From NCBI RefSeq assembly GCF_900055185.1, contig NZ_FIZX01000001.1, forward strand, positions 1,922,001 through 1,986,000: 64,000 nucleotides of DNA, given 5' to 3'. The stretch's first letter is position 1. Every line of letters starts with the position of its first letter. Below, one piece after another: positions 20,830-34,281 of this stretch. Origin of the DNA: Grimontia celer. Its GTDB lineage: Bacteria; Pseudomonadota; Gammaproteobacteria; Enterobacterales; Vibrionaceae. The translations under genes and the position numbers were made by a program. The notes beneath the pieces were generated by a model that saw only the letters and a list, made by a program, of their open reading frames with translations, did no database searches and was not told the origin of the DNA.

Positions 20830-20877
20830 ATGCAAAAATCGCTCATGACCATTCATCACCATCATCATCCTGACTAG
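20830..20877 (+). CDS. hisL: Histidine operon leader peptide
   Basis: A 15-codon ORF reading MQKSLMTIHHHHHPD with five consecutive His codons, then TAG. It lies 240 nt upstream of hisG and about 80 nt before a strong terminator. This is the classic his attenuator leader. Ribosome stalling at the His codons when charged tRNA-His is scarce should prevent the terminator and let transcription enter hisG. E. coli HisL has seven His codons, so this control region is slightly shorter. Confidence 0.93.
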   Translation: MQKSLMTIHHHHHPD

Positions 20878-20958
20878 TCTTTCGGGAGATGTGGTTTCGA
20901 CTGGAAGACAAGGAGTAAGGTTCTTCCACCGGTCATCAAAGCGAACACAAGATTCAGA

Positions 20959-20988
20959 CCCCCGGAAGCGAACCTTCCGGGGGTTTTT
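20959..20988 (+). terminator. his operon attenuator terminator
   Basis: CCCCCGGAAG (20959-20968) pairs with CTTCCGGGGG (20974-20983) around the 5-nt loop CGAAC, followed by five T. A perfect 10-bp stem plus T-run lies between hisL and hisG and forms the attenuation terminator. Confidence 0.93.
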
Positions 20989-21069
20989 ACTTTTAGGATT
21001 CAAAAAATTGCGATGACACTTTAAGGAAACGGGAAGTCGTCATAGCGAAAAAGATACAGGGAATAGATC

Positions 21070-21966
21070 ATGCAAACAGAACGTCTAAGAATTGCCATTC
21101 AGAAAAAAGGCCGCCTTGCGAAAGAGTGTCACGAACTGCTCAAGCGCTGCGGTGTAAAAATCAACTTTTCCGGCGACCGTCTGATCGTTCACGCCGAGAA
21201 CATGCCAATCGATTTATTGCTGGTGCGCGACGACGATATCCCAGGCCTCATCATGGATGGTGTGGTTGATTTGGGTGTTATCGGCGAAAACGAACTCGAA
21301 GAAGTACGTTTAGAGCGTGTTGCACTGGGCGAGCCAAACGAGTATGTGAAGCTTCGTCGTCTTGACTTTGGTGGTTGCCGCCTGTCTGTAGCTATCGATA
21401 AAGACAAAACTTACAACGGCCCACAGGATTTGGCTGGCAAGCGTATTGCCACGACTTATCCAAATATCCTCAAAGATTACCTCGACAAACAAGACGTTAA
21501 ATTCAGCACCTGTATGTTGAACGGTTCTGTTGAAGTCGCGCCGCGCGCTGGTCTTGCGGATGCTATCTGTGATTTGGTTTCTACAGGTGCAACGCTGGAA
21601 GCCAACGGCCTGAAAGAAGCAGAAGTTATCTTCCGCTCTAAAGCGGTACTTATTCAGCGCATGGGTGAGTTCGATGCAGACAAAACTGCACTGATTGAAC
21701 GCCTGCTGACCCGCATCAAGGGCGTTATCCAAGCAAAAGAATCAAAATACATCATGCTTCACGCGCCAAGCGAAACCTTGGAGCAAGTGGTTGAATTGCT
21801 GCCAGGCGCTGAAGACCCAACCATCCTGCCTCTTGCACACGACAAACAACGTGTCGCTGTTCATCTGGTGAGTACCGAGAACCTGTTCTGGGAAACCATG
21901 GAAAAACTGAAGGCCTTGGGTGCGAGCTCCATTCTGGTGCTGCCAATCGAGAAGATGATGGAGTAA
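21070..21966 (+). CDS. hisG: ATP phosphoribosyltransferase
   Basis: A 298-residue long-form HisG with the C-terminal regulatory ACT-like domain. It joins ATP and PRPP, the committed first step of histidine synthesis, and is feedback-inhibited by histidine in this form. [20 protein letters not shown] at the start and [14 protein letters not shown] (PRPP-binding) are conserved. It is the first structural gene after the attenuator, 3 nt before hisD. Confidence 0.97.
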   Translation: MQTERLRIAIQKKGRLAKECHELLKRCGVKINFSGDRLIVHAENMPIDLLLVRDDDIPGLIMDGVVDLGVIGENELEEVRLERVALGEPNEYVKLRRLDFGGCRLSVAIDKDKTYNGPQDLAGKRIATTYPNILKDYLDKQDVKFSTCMLNGSVEVAPRAGLADAICDLVSTGATLEANGLKEAEVIFRSKAVLIQRMGEFDADKTALIERLLTRIKGVIQAKESKYIMLHAPSETLEQVVELLPGAEDPTILPLAHDKQRVAVHLVSTENLFWETMEKLKALGASSILVLPIEKMME

Positions 21967-21969
21967 GCC

Positions 21970-23265
21970 ATGAAAACAGTGGTTTGGAAATCCCTCAGCG
22001 ATACACAGCAGGCAAAAGCGCTTGAGCGCCCTGCTATCTCTGAAAGTGCATCAATCACTGAAGCCGTTGAAGGCGTGATCAAACAAGTCCGCACTGGCGG
22101 TGATGCTGCGCTGAAAGCGCTGACAGAGAAATTCGACAAAGTGGTACCTGAGAATATTCAGGTTTCACAAAACGAAATCGATGCGGCAGAAGCTCGTTTG
22201 GGTGAGGAAATCAAAACAGCACTCAAACAGGCTTACGACAACATCGCCTGCTTCCACAAAGCGCAAAAAGCAGAGCCACTGACGGTAGAAACTATGCCGG
22301 GTGTGGTTTGTGAGCTGGTAACCCGCCCGATCAACCGCGTTGGTCTTTACATTCCAGGTGGCAGCGCGCCGCTGCCATCAACCGTATTGATGCTGGGTGT
22401 GCCTTCACAAATTGCAGGTTGTCGTAAAGTGGTGCTTTGTTCTCCACCACCAATCGCCGATGAAATTCTTTACGTTGCCAAGCTTTGTGGCATTGACGAA
22501 GTCTACAACCTCGGTGGTGCACAAGCCGTTGCAGCCATGGCTTACGGCACAGAAACGGTAAGCAAGGTTGATAAGATTTTTGGCCCGGGTAACGCCTTCG
22601 TGACCGAAGCCAAACGTCAGGTCAGCAATGATCACCAAGGTGCTGCGATTGATATGCCAGCTGGCCCTTCTGAAGTGCTGGTGATTGCGGATGAAGACGC
22701 TGATGCAGATTTCGTTGCTGCAGATTTGCTGAGTCAGGCTGAACACGGCCCTGATTCTCAGGTTGTGCTTGTCACTCCGTCGCCTGTGCTGGCAGAGAAA
22801 GTAGCTGACGCTGTCAAAGCACAGCTAAAAGTACTGAGCCGCGCTGATATCGCAAGCCAGGCACTGGGGTCTAGCATCATCATCATTGCAGACAGCCTGA
22901 CCCAGTGTGTCGCGATTTCAAACAACTACGGCCCTGAGCACTTGATTGTCCAGACCAAGAACCCACGTGAATTGTTGCCACTGTTGGATAACGCAGGCTC
23001 GATTTTCCTGGGCGCATGGTCACCGGAATCTGTTGGCGATTACGCATCTGGCACCAACCACGTGCTGCCAACTTACGGCTATACACGCACCTACTCAAGC
23101 CTTGGTCTTGCCGATTTCAGCAAGCGCATGACAGTGCAAGAGTTGTCATCTGATGGCCTGCAAGCATTGGCCCCGACAGTCGTTGCGATGGCCAACGCTG
23201 AAGGTCTGGATGCGCACCGAAACGCCGTGACCCTTCGTGTTGAAAAACTCAATAACAAAAAATAA
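21970..23265 (+). CDS. hisD: Histidinol dehydrogenase
   Basis: A 431-residue zinc enzyme catalysing the last two NAD-dependent oxidations of L-histidinol to histidine. [34 protein letters not shown] and [15 protein letters not shown] are diagnostic, and [10 protein letters not shown] holds zinc and catalytic residues. It follows hisG by 3 nt and precedes hisC by 13 nt. Confidence 0.97.
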   Translation: MKTVVWKSLSDTQQAKALERPAISESASITEAVEGVIKQVRTGGDAALKALTEKFDKVVPENIQVSQNEIDAAEARLGEEIKTALKQAYDNIACFHKAQKAEPLTVETMPGVVCELVTRPINRVGLYIPGGSAPLPSTVLMLGVPSQIAGCRKVVLCSPPPIADEILYVAKLCGIDEVYNLGGAQAVAAMAYGTETVSKVDKIFGPGNAFVTEAKRQVSNDHQGAAIDMPAGPSEVLVIADEDADADFVAADLLSQAEHGPDSQVVLVTPSPVLAEKVADAVKAQLKVLSRADIASQALGSSIIIIADSLTQCVAISNNYGPEHLIVQTKNPRELLPLLDNAGSIFLGAWSPESVGDYASGTNHVLPTYGYTRTYSSLGLADFSKRMTVQELSSDGLQALAPTVVAMANAEGLDAHRNAVTLRVEKLNNKK

Positions 23266-23278
23266 TAAAGGGGAAGCA

Positions 23279-24325
23279 ATGGACATTGAAAAATTAGCCC
23301 GTAAGGACGTTCAGGCACTGACCCCTTACATGTCCGCCCGCCGATTGGGCGGTTCCGGTGATGTTTGGCTGAATGCTAACGAATCACCATTTAACAACGA
23401 ATACACCATCAACGGTGCTGGCCTAAACCGCTACAGCACCTGTCAGCCTGAAGAACTGATCCGTGCTTACGCAGACTACGCAGGCGTTCGCCCAGAACAG
23501 GTCCTGACCTCTCGTGGCGCAGATGAAAGCATCGAACTGCTGATCCGTACTTTCTGTGAAACCGGTGAAGATAGCATTCTGTTCTGCCCACCGACTTACG
23601 GCATGTATGCCATCAGCGCAGAAACAACTGGTGTTGCCCGAAAAACAGTGCCACTGACCAATGAGTGGCAATTAAACCTGCCTGAAATCGAAAAGAACCT
23701 TGATAGCGTCAAACTGGTGTTTGTGTGTAGCCCAAACAACCCGACCGGTAACCTGATTAACCGTGACGATATTGAAACGCTACTGGAAATGACGGCTGGC
23801 CGCGCGCTGGTTGTGATGGACGAAGCCTACATCGACTTCTGTCCAGAAGCCTCAACCGTTGACCTGCTGGTACGCTACCCGAACCTTGCGATTCTTCGTA
23901 CTCTGTCAAAAGCCTTCGCTTTGGCTGGCTTGCGCTGTGGCTTCACGCTGGCGAATCAGCAAATCATTCAATTGATGACCAAAGTGATTGCGCCATACCC
24001 AGTGCCAGTGCCTGTCACTGAAATCGCGGTACAGGCGTTAAGTGAAGCAGGCCTTGCCCGCATGAAGTATCAAGTGCTGGACTTGAATGCCAACCGTGCC
24101 TATCTGCAGGCGGGTCTTGCGATGCTGCCGGGCGTGGAAGTGTTTGATGGCTACGGCAACTACCTGCTGGTGAAATTCCCAGACGCTGATCTTCTGTTCT
24201 CAGCCCTTTGGGACAACGGCATTATCTTGCGCCGTTCGCCAATTGAAGGATGCATCCGAATCAGCGTGGGCAACCGCGAAGAGTGTGAAAAGACCCTGAC
24301 CTTTATCCGCCAGCAACTGGCATAA
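23279..24325 (+). CDS. hisC: Histidinol-phosphate aminotransferase
   Basis: A 348-residue class II (fold type I) aminotransferase. The start at 23279 ([20 protein letters not shown]) follows GGGGAAG; the open frame continues 42 nt upstream, inside his[26 protein letters not shown] and the PLP lysine in [15 protein letters not shown] are conserved. It converts imidazole acetol phosphate and glutamate to histidinol phosphate. Confidence 0.96.
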   Translation: MDIEKLARKDVQALTPYMSARRLGGSGDVWLNANESPFNNEYTINGAGLNRYSTCQPEELIRAYADYAGVRPEQVLTSRGADESIELLIRTFCETGEDSILFCPPTYGMYAISAETTGVARKTVPLTNEWQLNLPEIEKNLDSVKLVFVCSPNNPTGNLINRDDIETLLEMTAGRALVVMDEAYIDFCPEASTVDLLVRYPNLAILRTLSKAFALAGLRCGFTLANQQIIQLMTKVIAPYPVPVPVTEIAVQALSEAGLARMKYQVLDLNANRAYLQAGLAMLPGVEVFDGYGNYLLVKFPDADLLFSALWDNGIILRRSPIEGCIRISVGNREECEKTLTFIRQQLA

Positions 24326-24349
24326 AGAGCGCAACAAAAGGAATTTGTA

Positions 24350-25417
24350 GTGAAAGAAAAAATCCTCTTTATCGACCGCGATGGCACGCTGATTGTTGAG
24401 CCACCTGTAGATTTTCAGGTCGACCGCCTCGACAAACTCAAGCTTGAACCTTTCGTGATCCCTGCCCTGCTGGCACTGCAAGACGCTGGTTACAAGCTGG
24501 TGATGGTGACCAACCAAGATGGTCTAGGCACCGACAGCTACCCACAGGAAGACTTCGACGCCCCACACAACATGATGATGGAGATTTTCGAATCTCAGGG
24601 CGTGAAATTTGCTGACGTTTTGATTTGCCCGCACTTCGACCACGAAGATTGTAGCTGCCGCAAGCCAAAACTTGGTTTGGTTAAAGACTACCTCCAGCAA
24701 GGCCGTGTGGATTTCAAAACCTCTGCCGTGATTGGCGACCGTCAGACCGACCTGCAGCTTGCTGAAAACATGGCAGTCCGCGGTATTCAATACAACCCGG
24801 AAACCATGGGCTGGCAGCAAATCCTTAAGGATTTGACCACAAACCCTCGCGTGGCAACAGTTGTTCGTACCACCAAAGAAACGGACATCCGTATCACGGT
24901 GAACCTCGATGAAACTGGCGGCAATAAGATCAGCACAGGACTTGGTTTCTTCGACCACATGCTGGATCAAATCGCGACCCACGGTGGCTTCCGTATGGAA
25001 GTGGCAGTTGATGGCGACCTGCACATCGACGATCACCACACCGTAGAAGACACGGCGCTGGCGCTGGGTCAGGCGTTGAAAGAAGCGCTGGGTGACAAAC
25101 GCGGTATTGGCCGTTTCGGTTTCAGTCTGCCAATGGATGAGTGTCTGGCGCAATGCGCGCTGGATTTGTCTGGCCGCCCATACCTCAAGTTCGAAGCGAC
25201 CTTCTCTCAGGACAAGGTTGGAGATCTTTCAACTGAAATGGTCGAGCACTTCTTCCGCTCACTGACTGACACCATGGCGTGTACCCTGCACCTTTCATCA
25301 GATGGCGACAATACGCACCACATCGTGGAAAGCCTGTTCAAAGCCTATGGCCGCACATTGCGTCAGGCGATTCGCGTAGAAGGTAACGAGCTGCCAAGCA
25401 GCAAAGGGGTGCTGTAA
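24350..25417 (+). CDS. hisB: Bifunctional histidinol-phosphatase / imidazoleglycerol-phosphate dehydratase
   Basis: A 355-residue fusion typical of enteric and Vibrio HisB. Residues 1-165 form a HAD phosphatase (FIDRDGTLI with the nucleophilic Asp, a zinc site in [15 protein letters not shown]). Residues 166-355 form the dehydratase with metal-binding [14 protein letters not shown] and [10 protein letters not shown]. Start codon is GTG at 24350 with AAGGA upstream. It supplies two separate pathway steps. The stop overlaps the hisH start as TAATG. Confidence 0.97.
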   Translation: MKEKILFIDRDGTLIVEPPVDFQVDRLDKLKLEPFVIPALLALQDAGYKLVMVTNQDGLGTDSYPQEDFDAPHNMMMEIFESQGVKFADVLICPHFDHEDCSCRKPKLGLVKDYLQQGRVDFKTSAVIGDRQTDLQLAENMAVRGIQYNPETMGWQQILKDLTTNPRVATVVRTTKETDIRITVNLDETGGNKISTGLGFFDHMLDQIATHGGFRMEVAVDGDLHIDDHHTVEDTALALGQALKEALGDKRGIGRFGFSLPMDECLAQCALDLSGRPYLKFEATFSQDKVGDLSTEMVEHFFRSLTDTMACTLHLSSDGDNTHHIVESLFKAYGRTLRQAIRVEGNELPSSKGVL

Positions 25418-26019
25418 TGAGCGATGCAAAGATTGTCATCATCGACACGGGTTGTGCAAACGTCAGCTCTGTGCGTTTTGCGATTGAGCGCCTCGGTTAC
25501 GATGTCACGATCAGCCGCGACCCAGACGTTGTGCTGGCAGCAGATAAACTCTTCCTACCGGGTGTAGGCACCGCGTCCGAGGCGATGAAAAACCTGGAAG
25601 AGCGCGACCTGATTTCGCTGGTACGCGAAGTAAAGCAGCCTCTTCTCGGCATTTGCCTTGGTATGCAGCTTCTGGGCAAATCCTCACAGGAAGGCAAAGA
25701 GCAGGTGAACTGCCTAGGCCACGTTGATGCCGACACCAGCTTGATGGAAACCGGCGAGTTGCCGCTTCCCCACATGGGTTGGAACACGGTCACCCCAGTG
25801 AACAATCACCCGCTGTTTAAAGACATTCCAGAAAACAGTTACTTCTATTTTGTTCACAGTTACGCCATGCCAGTCGGTGACTACACCATTGGTCAGTGCG
25901 ACTACGGCAAGCCGTTTACCGCAGCAGTGCAAAGTGGCAACTATTACGGTGTGCAATTCCACCCTGAGCGCTCAAGCAAAGCTGGTGCGCAACTGATTAA
26001 GAACTTTTTGGAGATGTAA
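25417..26019 (+). CDS. hisH: Imidazole glycerol phosphate synthase, glutaminase subunit
   Basis: A 200-residue class I glutamine amidotransferase. Nucleophile Cys is in [12 protein letters not shown], and the His-Pro-Glu of the triad in [14 protein letters not shown]. It feeds ammonia to HisF. It overlaps hisB by one base. Confidence 0.97.
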   Translation: MSDAKIVIIDTGCANVSSVRFAIERLGYDVTISRDPDVVLAADKLFLPGVGTASEAMKNLEERDLISLVREVKQPLLGICLGMQLLGKSSQEGKEQVNCLGHVDADTSLMETGELPLPHMGWNTVTPVNNHPLFKDIPENSYFYFVHSYAMPVGDYTIGQCDYGKPFTAAVQSGNYYGVQFHPERSSKAGAQLIKNFLEM

Positions 26020-27514
<1,495 letters not shown>

Positions 27515-27518
<4 letters not shown>

Positions 27519-28147
27519 GCCAGACACAATCAAACGCGGCGCTCGCTGAAAGCATCGACTGGGAAAAAGTCGACGGTTTGGTGCCAGCCATTGTCCAAAA
27601 CTCGCAGAGCGGACAGGTTCTGATGATGGGTTACATGAATCAGGACGCGCTGGCCAAAACGCTCGATACCGAGCAAGTGACCTTTTTCTCACGCACCAAG
27701 GAGCGTCTTTGGACCAAAGGCGAAACCTCCGGTAACGTGCTGCGTCTCAAGCATATCGCCGTGGACTGCGATAAAGATACCCTGCTGGTGCAAGCCGACC
27801 CAATCGGCCCAACCTGTCACCTTGGCACCGAAACCTGCTGGGGAGAAGACGACGCAAACAAACCTGCTCTGGTGTTTCTTCATCAATTGGAGCAGGTCCT
27901 GGCTTCCCGTCGAGGATCCGATCCTTCAACGTCTTATACGGCGTCCTTGTATGCCAAGGGCACCAAGCGCATTTCGCAGAAAGTGGGCGAAGAAGGCGTC
28001 GAAGTCGCGCTTGCAGCGACGTCGGGCGATAAGGAGGAGCTGATCAACGAGTCTGCAGACCTGATGTACCACTTAATGGTGCTGCTGCAAGACCAAGGCT
28101 TCTCGCTCGAAGACGTAGCGAATAAGCTGAAGGAACGTCACAAGTAA
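27515..28147 (+). CDS. hisI: Bifunctional phosphoribosyl-AMP cyclohydrolase / phosphoribosyl-ATP pyrophosphatase
   Basis: A 210-residue HisIE fusion. The cyclohydrolase part (1-115) has [18 protein letters not shown] and the zinc Cys/Asp set CDKDTLLVQ and GPTCHLG. The pyrophosphatase part (120-210) has [13 protein letters not shown] and [11 protein letters not shown]. It carries out steps 2 and 3 of the pathway. It is the last gene of the operon and is followed by a terminator. Confidence 0.97.
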
Positions 28148-28167
28148 GCTTCTCAGCTAATCGCAAT

Positions 28168-28201
28168 AAAAGGCAATTTCGAAAGAGATTGTCTTTTTTT
28201 T
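28168..28201 (+). terminator. Intrinsic terminator of the his operon
   Basis: AAAGGCAAT (28169-28177) pairs with ATTGTCTTT (28188-28196), allowing one G-T wobble, followed by a run of T. Confidence 0.85.
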
Positions 28202-28278
28202 CGTCATCCAATCACGGTGTAGGCAATTTTCTCCCACCGAAATTGGCGCTATCAGTTAAAATTTCAATCAGATACTGA

Positions 28279-30440
<2,162 letters not shown>

Positions 30441-30447
30441 GGACGAA

Positions 30448-31149
30448 ATGAAAGTCTGTATTATTCCTGCCCGTGGCGGCAGCAAACGTATTCCGGGAAA
30501 AAACCTCAAAACCTTTATTGGCAAACCAATCATTGCCTATGCCATTGATGTCGCCATAAAGTCTGGCCTGTTTGACCGCATCATTGTCTCGACAGACAGC
30601 GAGGATATTGCCGGTGTCGCCAAAGAACATGGAGCAGAGGTGCCTTTCCTTCGTCCTGCAGATATCGCGAATGACCATGCGACAACGCTGGATGTGATCA
30701 AACACGCCATCGAATGGCTTCAGGAGAACGATACCCGTCCATTGGGCTCGGTCTGCTGTCTTTATGCCACCGTGCCGTTTACCCGCGTCAGGGATCTGGA
30801 AGAAGGTCTGGCGCTACTGGAAAAAGAACAGACCCAATACACTTTCGCCGCCACACGCTTTTCATTCCCCATTCAGCGGAGTATCCGAATGAATGGCGAA
30901 GGCAATGTGGAAATGTTCTGGCCTGAGCATTTCTCCACCCGCTCACAGGATTTAGAGACCGCTTATCACGATGCGGGGATGTTTTACTGGGGCAGGCCGG
31001 ACGCATTCCTTTCCGGCAAACCAATTTTCGCGCCACACTCCAAAGCCGTTCAGATCCCTCATTTCCGAGTTCAGGATATCGATGAACCCGACGATTGGAT
31101 CCGCGCTGAAATGCTCTATCAAATTCTTGAACAGCGGGGAGAGCTATGA
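30448..31149 (+). CDS. pseF: Pseudaminic acid cytidylyltransferase
   Basis: A 233-residue nucleotidyltransferase. IIPARGGSKRIPGKNLK is the CMP-sugar synthetase signature, with STDSEDIA and the Asp-rich DIDEPDDWIRAE near the end. It activates pseudaminic acid to the CMP form. It lies 7 nt after pseC and overlaps the next gene by 4 nt. Confidence 0.94.
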   Translation: MKVCIIPARGGSKRIPGKNLKTFIGKPIIAYAIDVAIKSGLFDRIIVSTDSEDIAGVAKEHGAEVPFLRPADIANDHATTLDVIKHAIEWLQENDTRPLGSVCCLYATVPFTRVRDLEEGLALLEKEQTQYTFAATRFSFPIQRSIRMNGEGNVEMFWPEHFSTRSQDLETAYHDAGMFYWGRPDAFLSGKPIFAPHSKAVQIPHFRVQDIDEPDDWIRAEMLYQILEQRGEL

Positions 31150-32732
31150 AGGTTGCCATTCGCGTCGATGCCTCCAGTCAGATTGGCACCGGACATATCA
31201 TGCGCTGTCTGGTGCTGGCAAAAAAGCTGATTGAGCGCGGCCATGAAGTTGTGCTTCTTAGCCGTCCTCTGACAGGCAACCTTATCGATTACAGCAAAGC
31301 TCAGGGTGTCGATGTGATTTCTCTGAAAACTATTCAAGAAACCTTCTTACCCGATGCCGGCGATTACAAGCACTGGCTCGGCGTGACACAGGAAGCTGAT
31401 GCGAACGAATGTTTGACAGCACTGAAAGGGTTTCAGCCAGACTGGATTGTTATGGATCATTATGCGCTCGACCGTGAGTGGCAAGACTTGATGCGTACAT
31501 CTGGTGCTAGAATCTTTACCATCGACGATCTGGCTAACCGTGAACACAAGTGTGATGTGCTCTTGGACCACAACCCGTGGCCGGATTTTGAAAACCGCTA
31601 TCATCAGGTTGTGCCCAAGGAATGTACTCAACTTCTGGGACCCAAATTTGGCCTGCTGCGCCCACGCTTTTCCGAGCTTCGCCAACAGCCTCCAGCGCTG
31701 AAGAATGTGGTACTGGCTTTTTTCAGTGGCACAGATCCAAGTGGAGAATGCATTAAGCTACTAAACGCCAGCAGACATTTTGATTCACTCCCTTTCCGAT
31801 TGCATATTGTGCACGGACTGGCGAACCCAAGGAAAGACGAAATTGCGTCGCTGCCTTTACCGGAGTTCGTGACGCTTTCTGAAAACTTGCCCGACTACGA
31901 AGCTGAACTTGCCGCCTGCCGATATGCTTTTGGCGGCGCGGGGGTCAGCGCGATAGAACGCGCCAGTCTCGGTGTGCCGGGAACCCTCGTTTCCGTGGCA
32001 GAAAACCAACGCCAAATGGCCGAACACCTTGGTGCCAGCGGCCTGTATCGTTACCTTGGTGTCAGCGATAAAACCACCGAGCACGATTACGCCAATGAGC
32101 TGAAGTGGCTGGCTGAACATTGGAAGACTTTGCCTTATCGCTTGGAAAAATCAGACATCGACGGCAATGGTGCACAGCGCGTAGCAGAAGTCATGGAAAG
32201 TTTTTGCCCGCCAGAAGGGGATAATCAGATGACATTCCGCTCCATGACGACTGAAGACTTCCCCATGGTTCGGGGTTGGCGAAATGACCCTGGCGTTCGC
32301 GAAATGATGTTTACTCAACATGAAATCAGCGCTGAGGAGCATGAGCGTTGGTTTGCCAAAGCTTCAACTGACGCCACCAAACAGTTTTTTATTGCACACT
32401 CTGAGGGAACGCCAGTTGGCATGGTCTCCTTCACCGATATTGAAAGACAATCAAACACCGCAGAATGGGGGTTTTATAAATCCCCTGAAGCGCCCTCAGG
32501 CAATGGCTTTACGCTGTTATCGGAAGCATTGCAGCTAGGCTTTGATAAGTTGGGGCTTGAAGGTATTCGCAGCCGGGTGCTTTGCAGCAATCCAAAAGTC
32601 CTTTACCTTCACCACAAGCTTGGCTTTTCAAAGAAAAAGGACACGCAAACACTTATCACAGCAGAGGGGAACAAAGACTATTTTGCTTTCTTCCTTTCAC
32701 GTGAGGACTGGAACGGTAACACAGCATCATGA
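31146..32732 (+). CDS. pseG: PseG-PseH fusion: UDP-sugar hydrolase plus N-acetyltransferase
   Basis: A 528-residue two-domain protein. Residues 1 to about 355 match PseG, a GT-B fold hydrolase that removes UDP (IRVDASSQIGTGHIMRCLVL start, FGGAGVSAIERASLGVPG nucleotide-binding segment). From Met362 the sequence MTFRSMTTEDFPMVRGWRND begins a GNAT acetyltransferase like PseH, with NPKVLYLHHKLGFSKK in the acetyl-CoA region. In Campylobacter and Helicobacter these are separate enzymes acting at the acetylation and UDP-release steps. The fusion would place both consecutive reactions on one chain. No frameshift is visible at the junction. Confidence 0.92.
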   Translation: MKVAIRVDASSQIGTGHIMRCLVLAKKLIERGHEVVLLSRPLTGNLIDYSKAQGVDVISLKTIQETFLPDAGDYKHWLGVTQEADANECLTALKGFQPDWIVMDHYALDREWQDLMRTSGARIFTIDDLANREHKCDVLLDHNPWPDFENRYHQVVPKECTQLLGPKFGLLRPRFSELRQQPPALKNVVLAFFSGTDPSGECIKLLNASRHFDSLPFRLHIVHGLANPRKDEIASLPLPEFVTLSENLPDYEAELAACRYAFGGAGVSAIERASLGVPGTLVSVAENQRQMAEHLGASGLYRYLGVSDKTTEHDYANELKWLAEHWKTLPYRLEKSDIDGNGAQRVAEVMESFCPPEGDNQMTFRSMTTEDFPMVRGWRNDPGVREMMFTQHEISAEEHERWFAKASTDATKQFFIAHSEGTPVGMVSFTDIERQSNTAEWGFYKSPEAPSGNGFTLLSEALQLGFDKLGLEGIRSRVLCSNPKVLYLHHKLGFSKKKDTQTLITAEGNKDYFAFFLSREDWNGNTAS

Positions 32733-33781
32733 CCCCGTTTATTACCATCGACGGCCGTAAAATTGGCCCAGATCACAAGCCTTACATCATCGCTGAAATG
32801 TCAGCGAACCATAACGGCTCCATCGAACGTGCTTTCCAGACCATCGAAATGGCCAAACGCGCCGGCGCTGATGCAATTAAGATGCAGAGCTACACCGCGG
32901 ACACCATTACGCTAAATTGCCATTCTGACGAATTCCAAATCAAAGGCGGGCTCTGGGATGGTCGCACTCTTTACGACCTTTACCAAGAAGCCCACACGCC
33001 CTTTGAATGGCACAAGCCGCTGTTTGATAAAGCGCACGACGTGGGTATTACCCTGTTCAGCACGCCATTTGATTTTACAGCGGTGGATTTGCTGGAAGAT
33101 CTCAATGCACCCGCGTACAAGATAGCGTCGTTTGAAGCAGTCGATTTACCGCTTATCCGTTATGTGGCGCAAACCGGAAAACCGATGATCATCTCCACTG
33201 GCATGGCTAACGGTGATGAAATTGCCGAAGCGGTAGCGACTGCCCGTGACAATGGTTGTGAGCAACTGGTACTTCTTCATTGCATCAGCGCCTACCCTGC
33301 TCCAGCTTCCCAAAGCCATCTGCGTACCATTCCCGATCTCGCAGAAAAGTTCGGTGTGATAGGCGGTCTGTCTGACCACACATTGGGTACCACAGTGTCT
33401 GTTGCGGCTGTTGCGCTCGGCGCGTCCGTTATTGAAAAACACGTCACTCTGAGCCGCAATGAACCAGGCCCAGACTCTACTTTCTCTCTGGAGCCTGATG
33501 AATTGACATCGCTCTGTCGGGACACAGAAGCCGCGTGGCAATCGTTGGGACAAGCGGGTTACCAGCTCAAAGAAGCGGAAAAAGGCAATGTGCAATTTCG
33601 CCGTTCGCTCTATGTTGCTCAAGACATCAAGAAAGGTGAAACCCTCAATTCAGACAACGTGAGAAGCGTTCGTCCGGGGTTTGGTTTAGCGCCCAAGCAC
33701 TATGATGCTGTAATGGGACGAATCGCGCTCTCAGATATTCCCGCGGGTACGGCCCTTAATTGGGAACTCATTTCCAAATAA
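32729..33781 (+). CDS. pseI: Pseudaminic acid synthase
   Basis: A 350-residue NeuB-family synthase. The N-terminal TIM barrel (YIIAEMSANHNGS, KMQSYTADT, ISTGMANGDEI, GLSDHTLGTTVSVAAV) is followed by a C-terminal antifreeze-like SAF domain (RRSLYVAQDIKKGETLNSDN). It condenses 6-deoxy-AltdiNAc with PEP. The 4-nt overlap with the PseG-PseH gene ends the operon. No glycosyltransferase or flagellin gene follows, so the acceptor (flagellin, LPS or capsule) cannot be told from here. Confidence 0.95.
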   Translation: MTPFITIDGRKIGPDHKPYIIAEMSANHNGSIERAFQTIEMAKRAGADAIKMQSYTADTITLNCHSDEFQIKGGLWDGRTLYDLYQEAHTPFEWHKPLFDKAHDVGITLFSTPFDFTAVDLLEDLNAPAYKIASFEAVDLPLIRYVAQTGKPMIISTGMANGDEIAEAVATARDNGCEQLVLLHCISAYPAPASQSHLRTIPDLAEKFGVIGGLSDHTLGTTVSVAAVALGASVIEKHVTLSRNEPGPDSTFSLEPDELTSLCRDTEAAWQSLGQAGYQLKEAEKGNVQFRRSLYVAQDIKKGETLNSDNVRSVRPGFGLAPKHYDAVMGRIALSDIPAGTALNWELISK

Positions 33782-33871
33782 CCATTTCCAAACAAGCAAC
33801 AGTGTTCCAGAGACTCTGTTGCTTAGTTCTGGCTCCAAATATGAAGCTTTCATGACATACCTTTTTTCCTA

Positions 33872-33926
33872 TTGACTCCTGCTTTGATGAAATTAACATA
33901 TGGATATTCGCATATGGAGATATTCA
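33872..33926 (+). promoter_or_regulatory. ars operon promoter with overlapping direct-repeat operator
   Basis: TTGACT at 33872-33877 and TAACAT at 33894-33899 are 16 nt apart and look like a sigma-70 promoter. The repeats CATATGGATATTC (33897-33909) and CATATGGAGATATTC (33911-33925) overlap the -10 and the ribosome site of arsR. ATAT-containing repeats near the -10 are typical of ArsR/SmtB operators. Confidence 0.65.
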
Positions 33927-33927
33927 A

Positions 33928-34269
33928 ATGTTACCTCATCAGTTTTTCAAACTGCTCGCAGATGAAACCCGCGTGAGATGTTTATTGCTCATCGCGCGGG
34001 AAGAAAAAATCTGCGTGGGCGAGCTAACGGAAGCACTCAACGAGAGCCAGCCAAAGATCTCCCGACACTTGGCACAACTTCGCTCAAGTGGCGTGATTTT
34101 GGATACCCGCCAAGGTCAGTGGGTGTTTTACCGTCTGTCTGACCAACTTCCCGGTTGGATGCGCAAACAAATTCAAGGGCTGGTCGATTCGAACTGCCTT
34201 AAACAAGAATACCAGCAAGATATCCAGCGTCTCTCGGAGATGAAATCTCGCCCAGAGTGCTGTGTTTAG
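33928..34269 (+). CDS. arsR: ArsR-family arsenic-responsive repressor
   Basis: A 113-residue winged-helix regulator. The recognition helix lies in LNESQPKISRHLAQLRSSG and the wing in GQWVFYRL. Cys residues are at 18, 29, 90, 111 and 112. E. coli ArsR uses a CVCDLC site in the DNA-binding helix; here only Cys29 is left in EEKICVGELTEAL, while a Cys pair ends the protein (PECCV). A different As(III) site is therefore likely. It precedes gap by 12 nt and should repress the ars operon through the repeats upstream of it. Confidence 0.88.
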   Translation: MLPHQFFKLLADETRVRCLLLIAREEKICVGELTEALNESQPKISRHLAQLRSSGVILDTRQGQWVFYRLSDQLPGWMRKQIQGLVDSNCLKQEYQQDIQRLSEMKSRPECCV

Positions 34270-34281
34270 AGGAAAATTGAG

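Noticed and set aside
20846-20868. Run of His codons resembling a cloning tag
   Set aside because: It is in a leader ORF before hisG with a matching terminator, so it is the natural hisL attenuator, not vector sequence.
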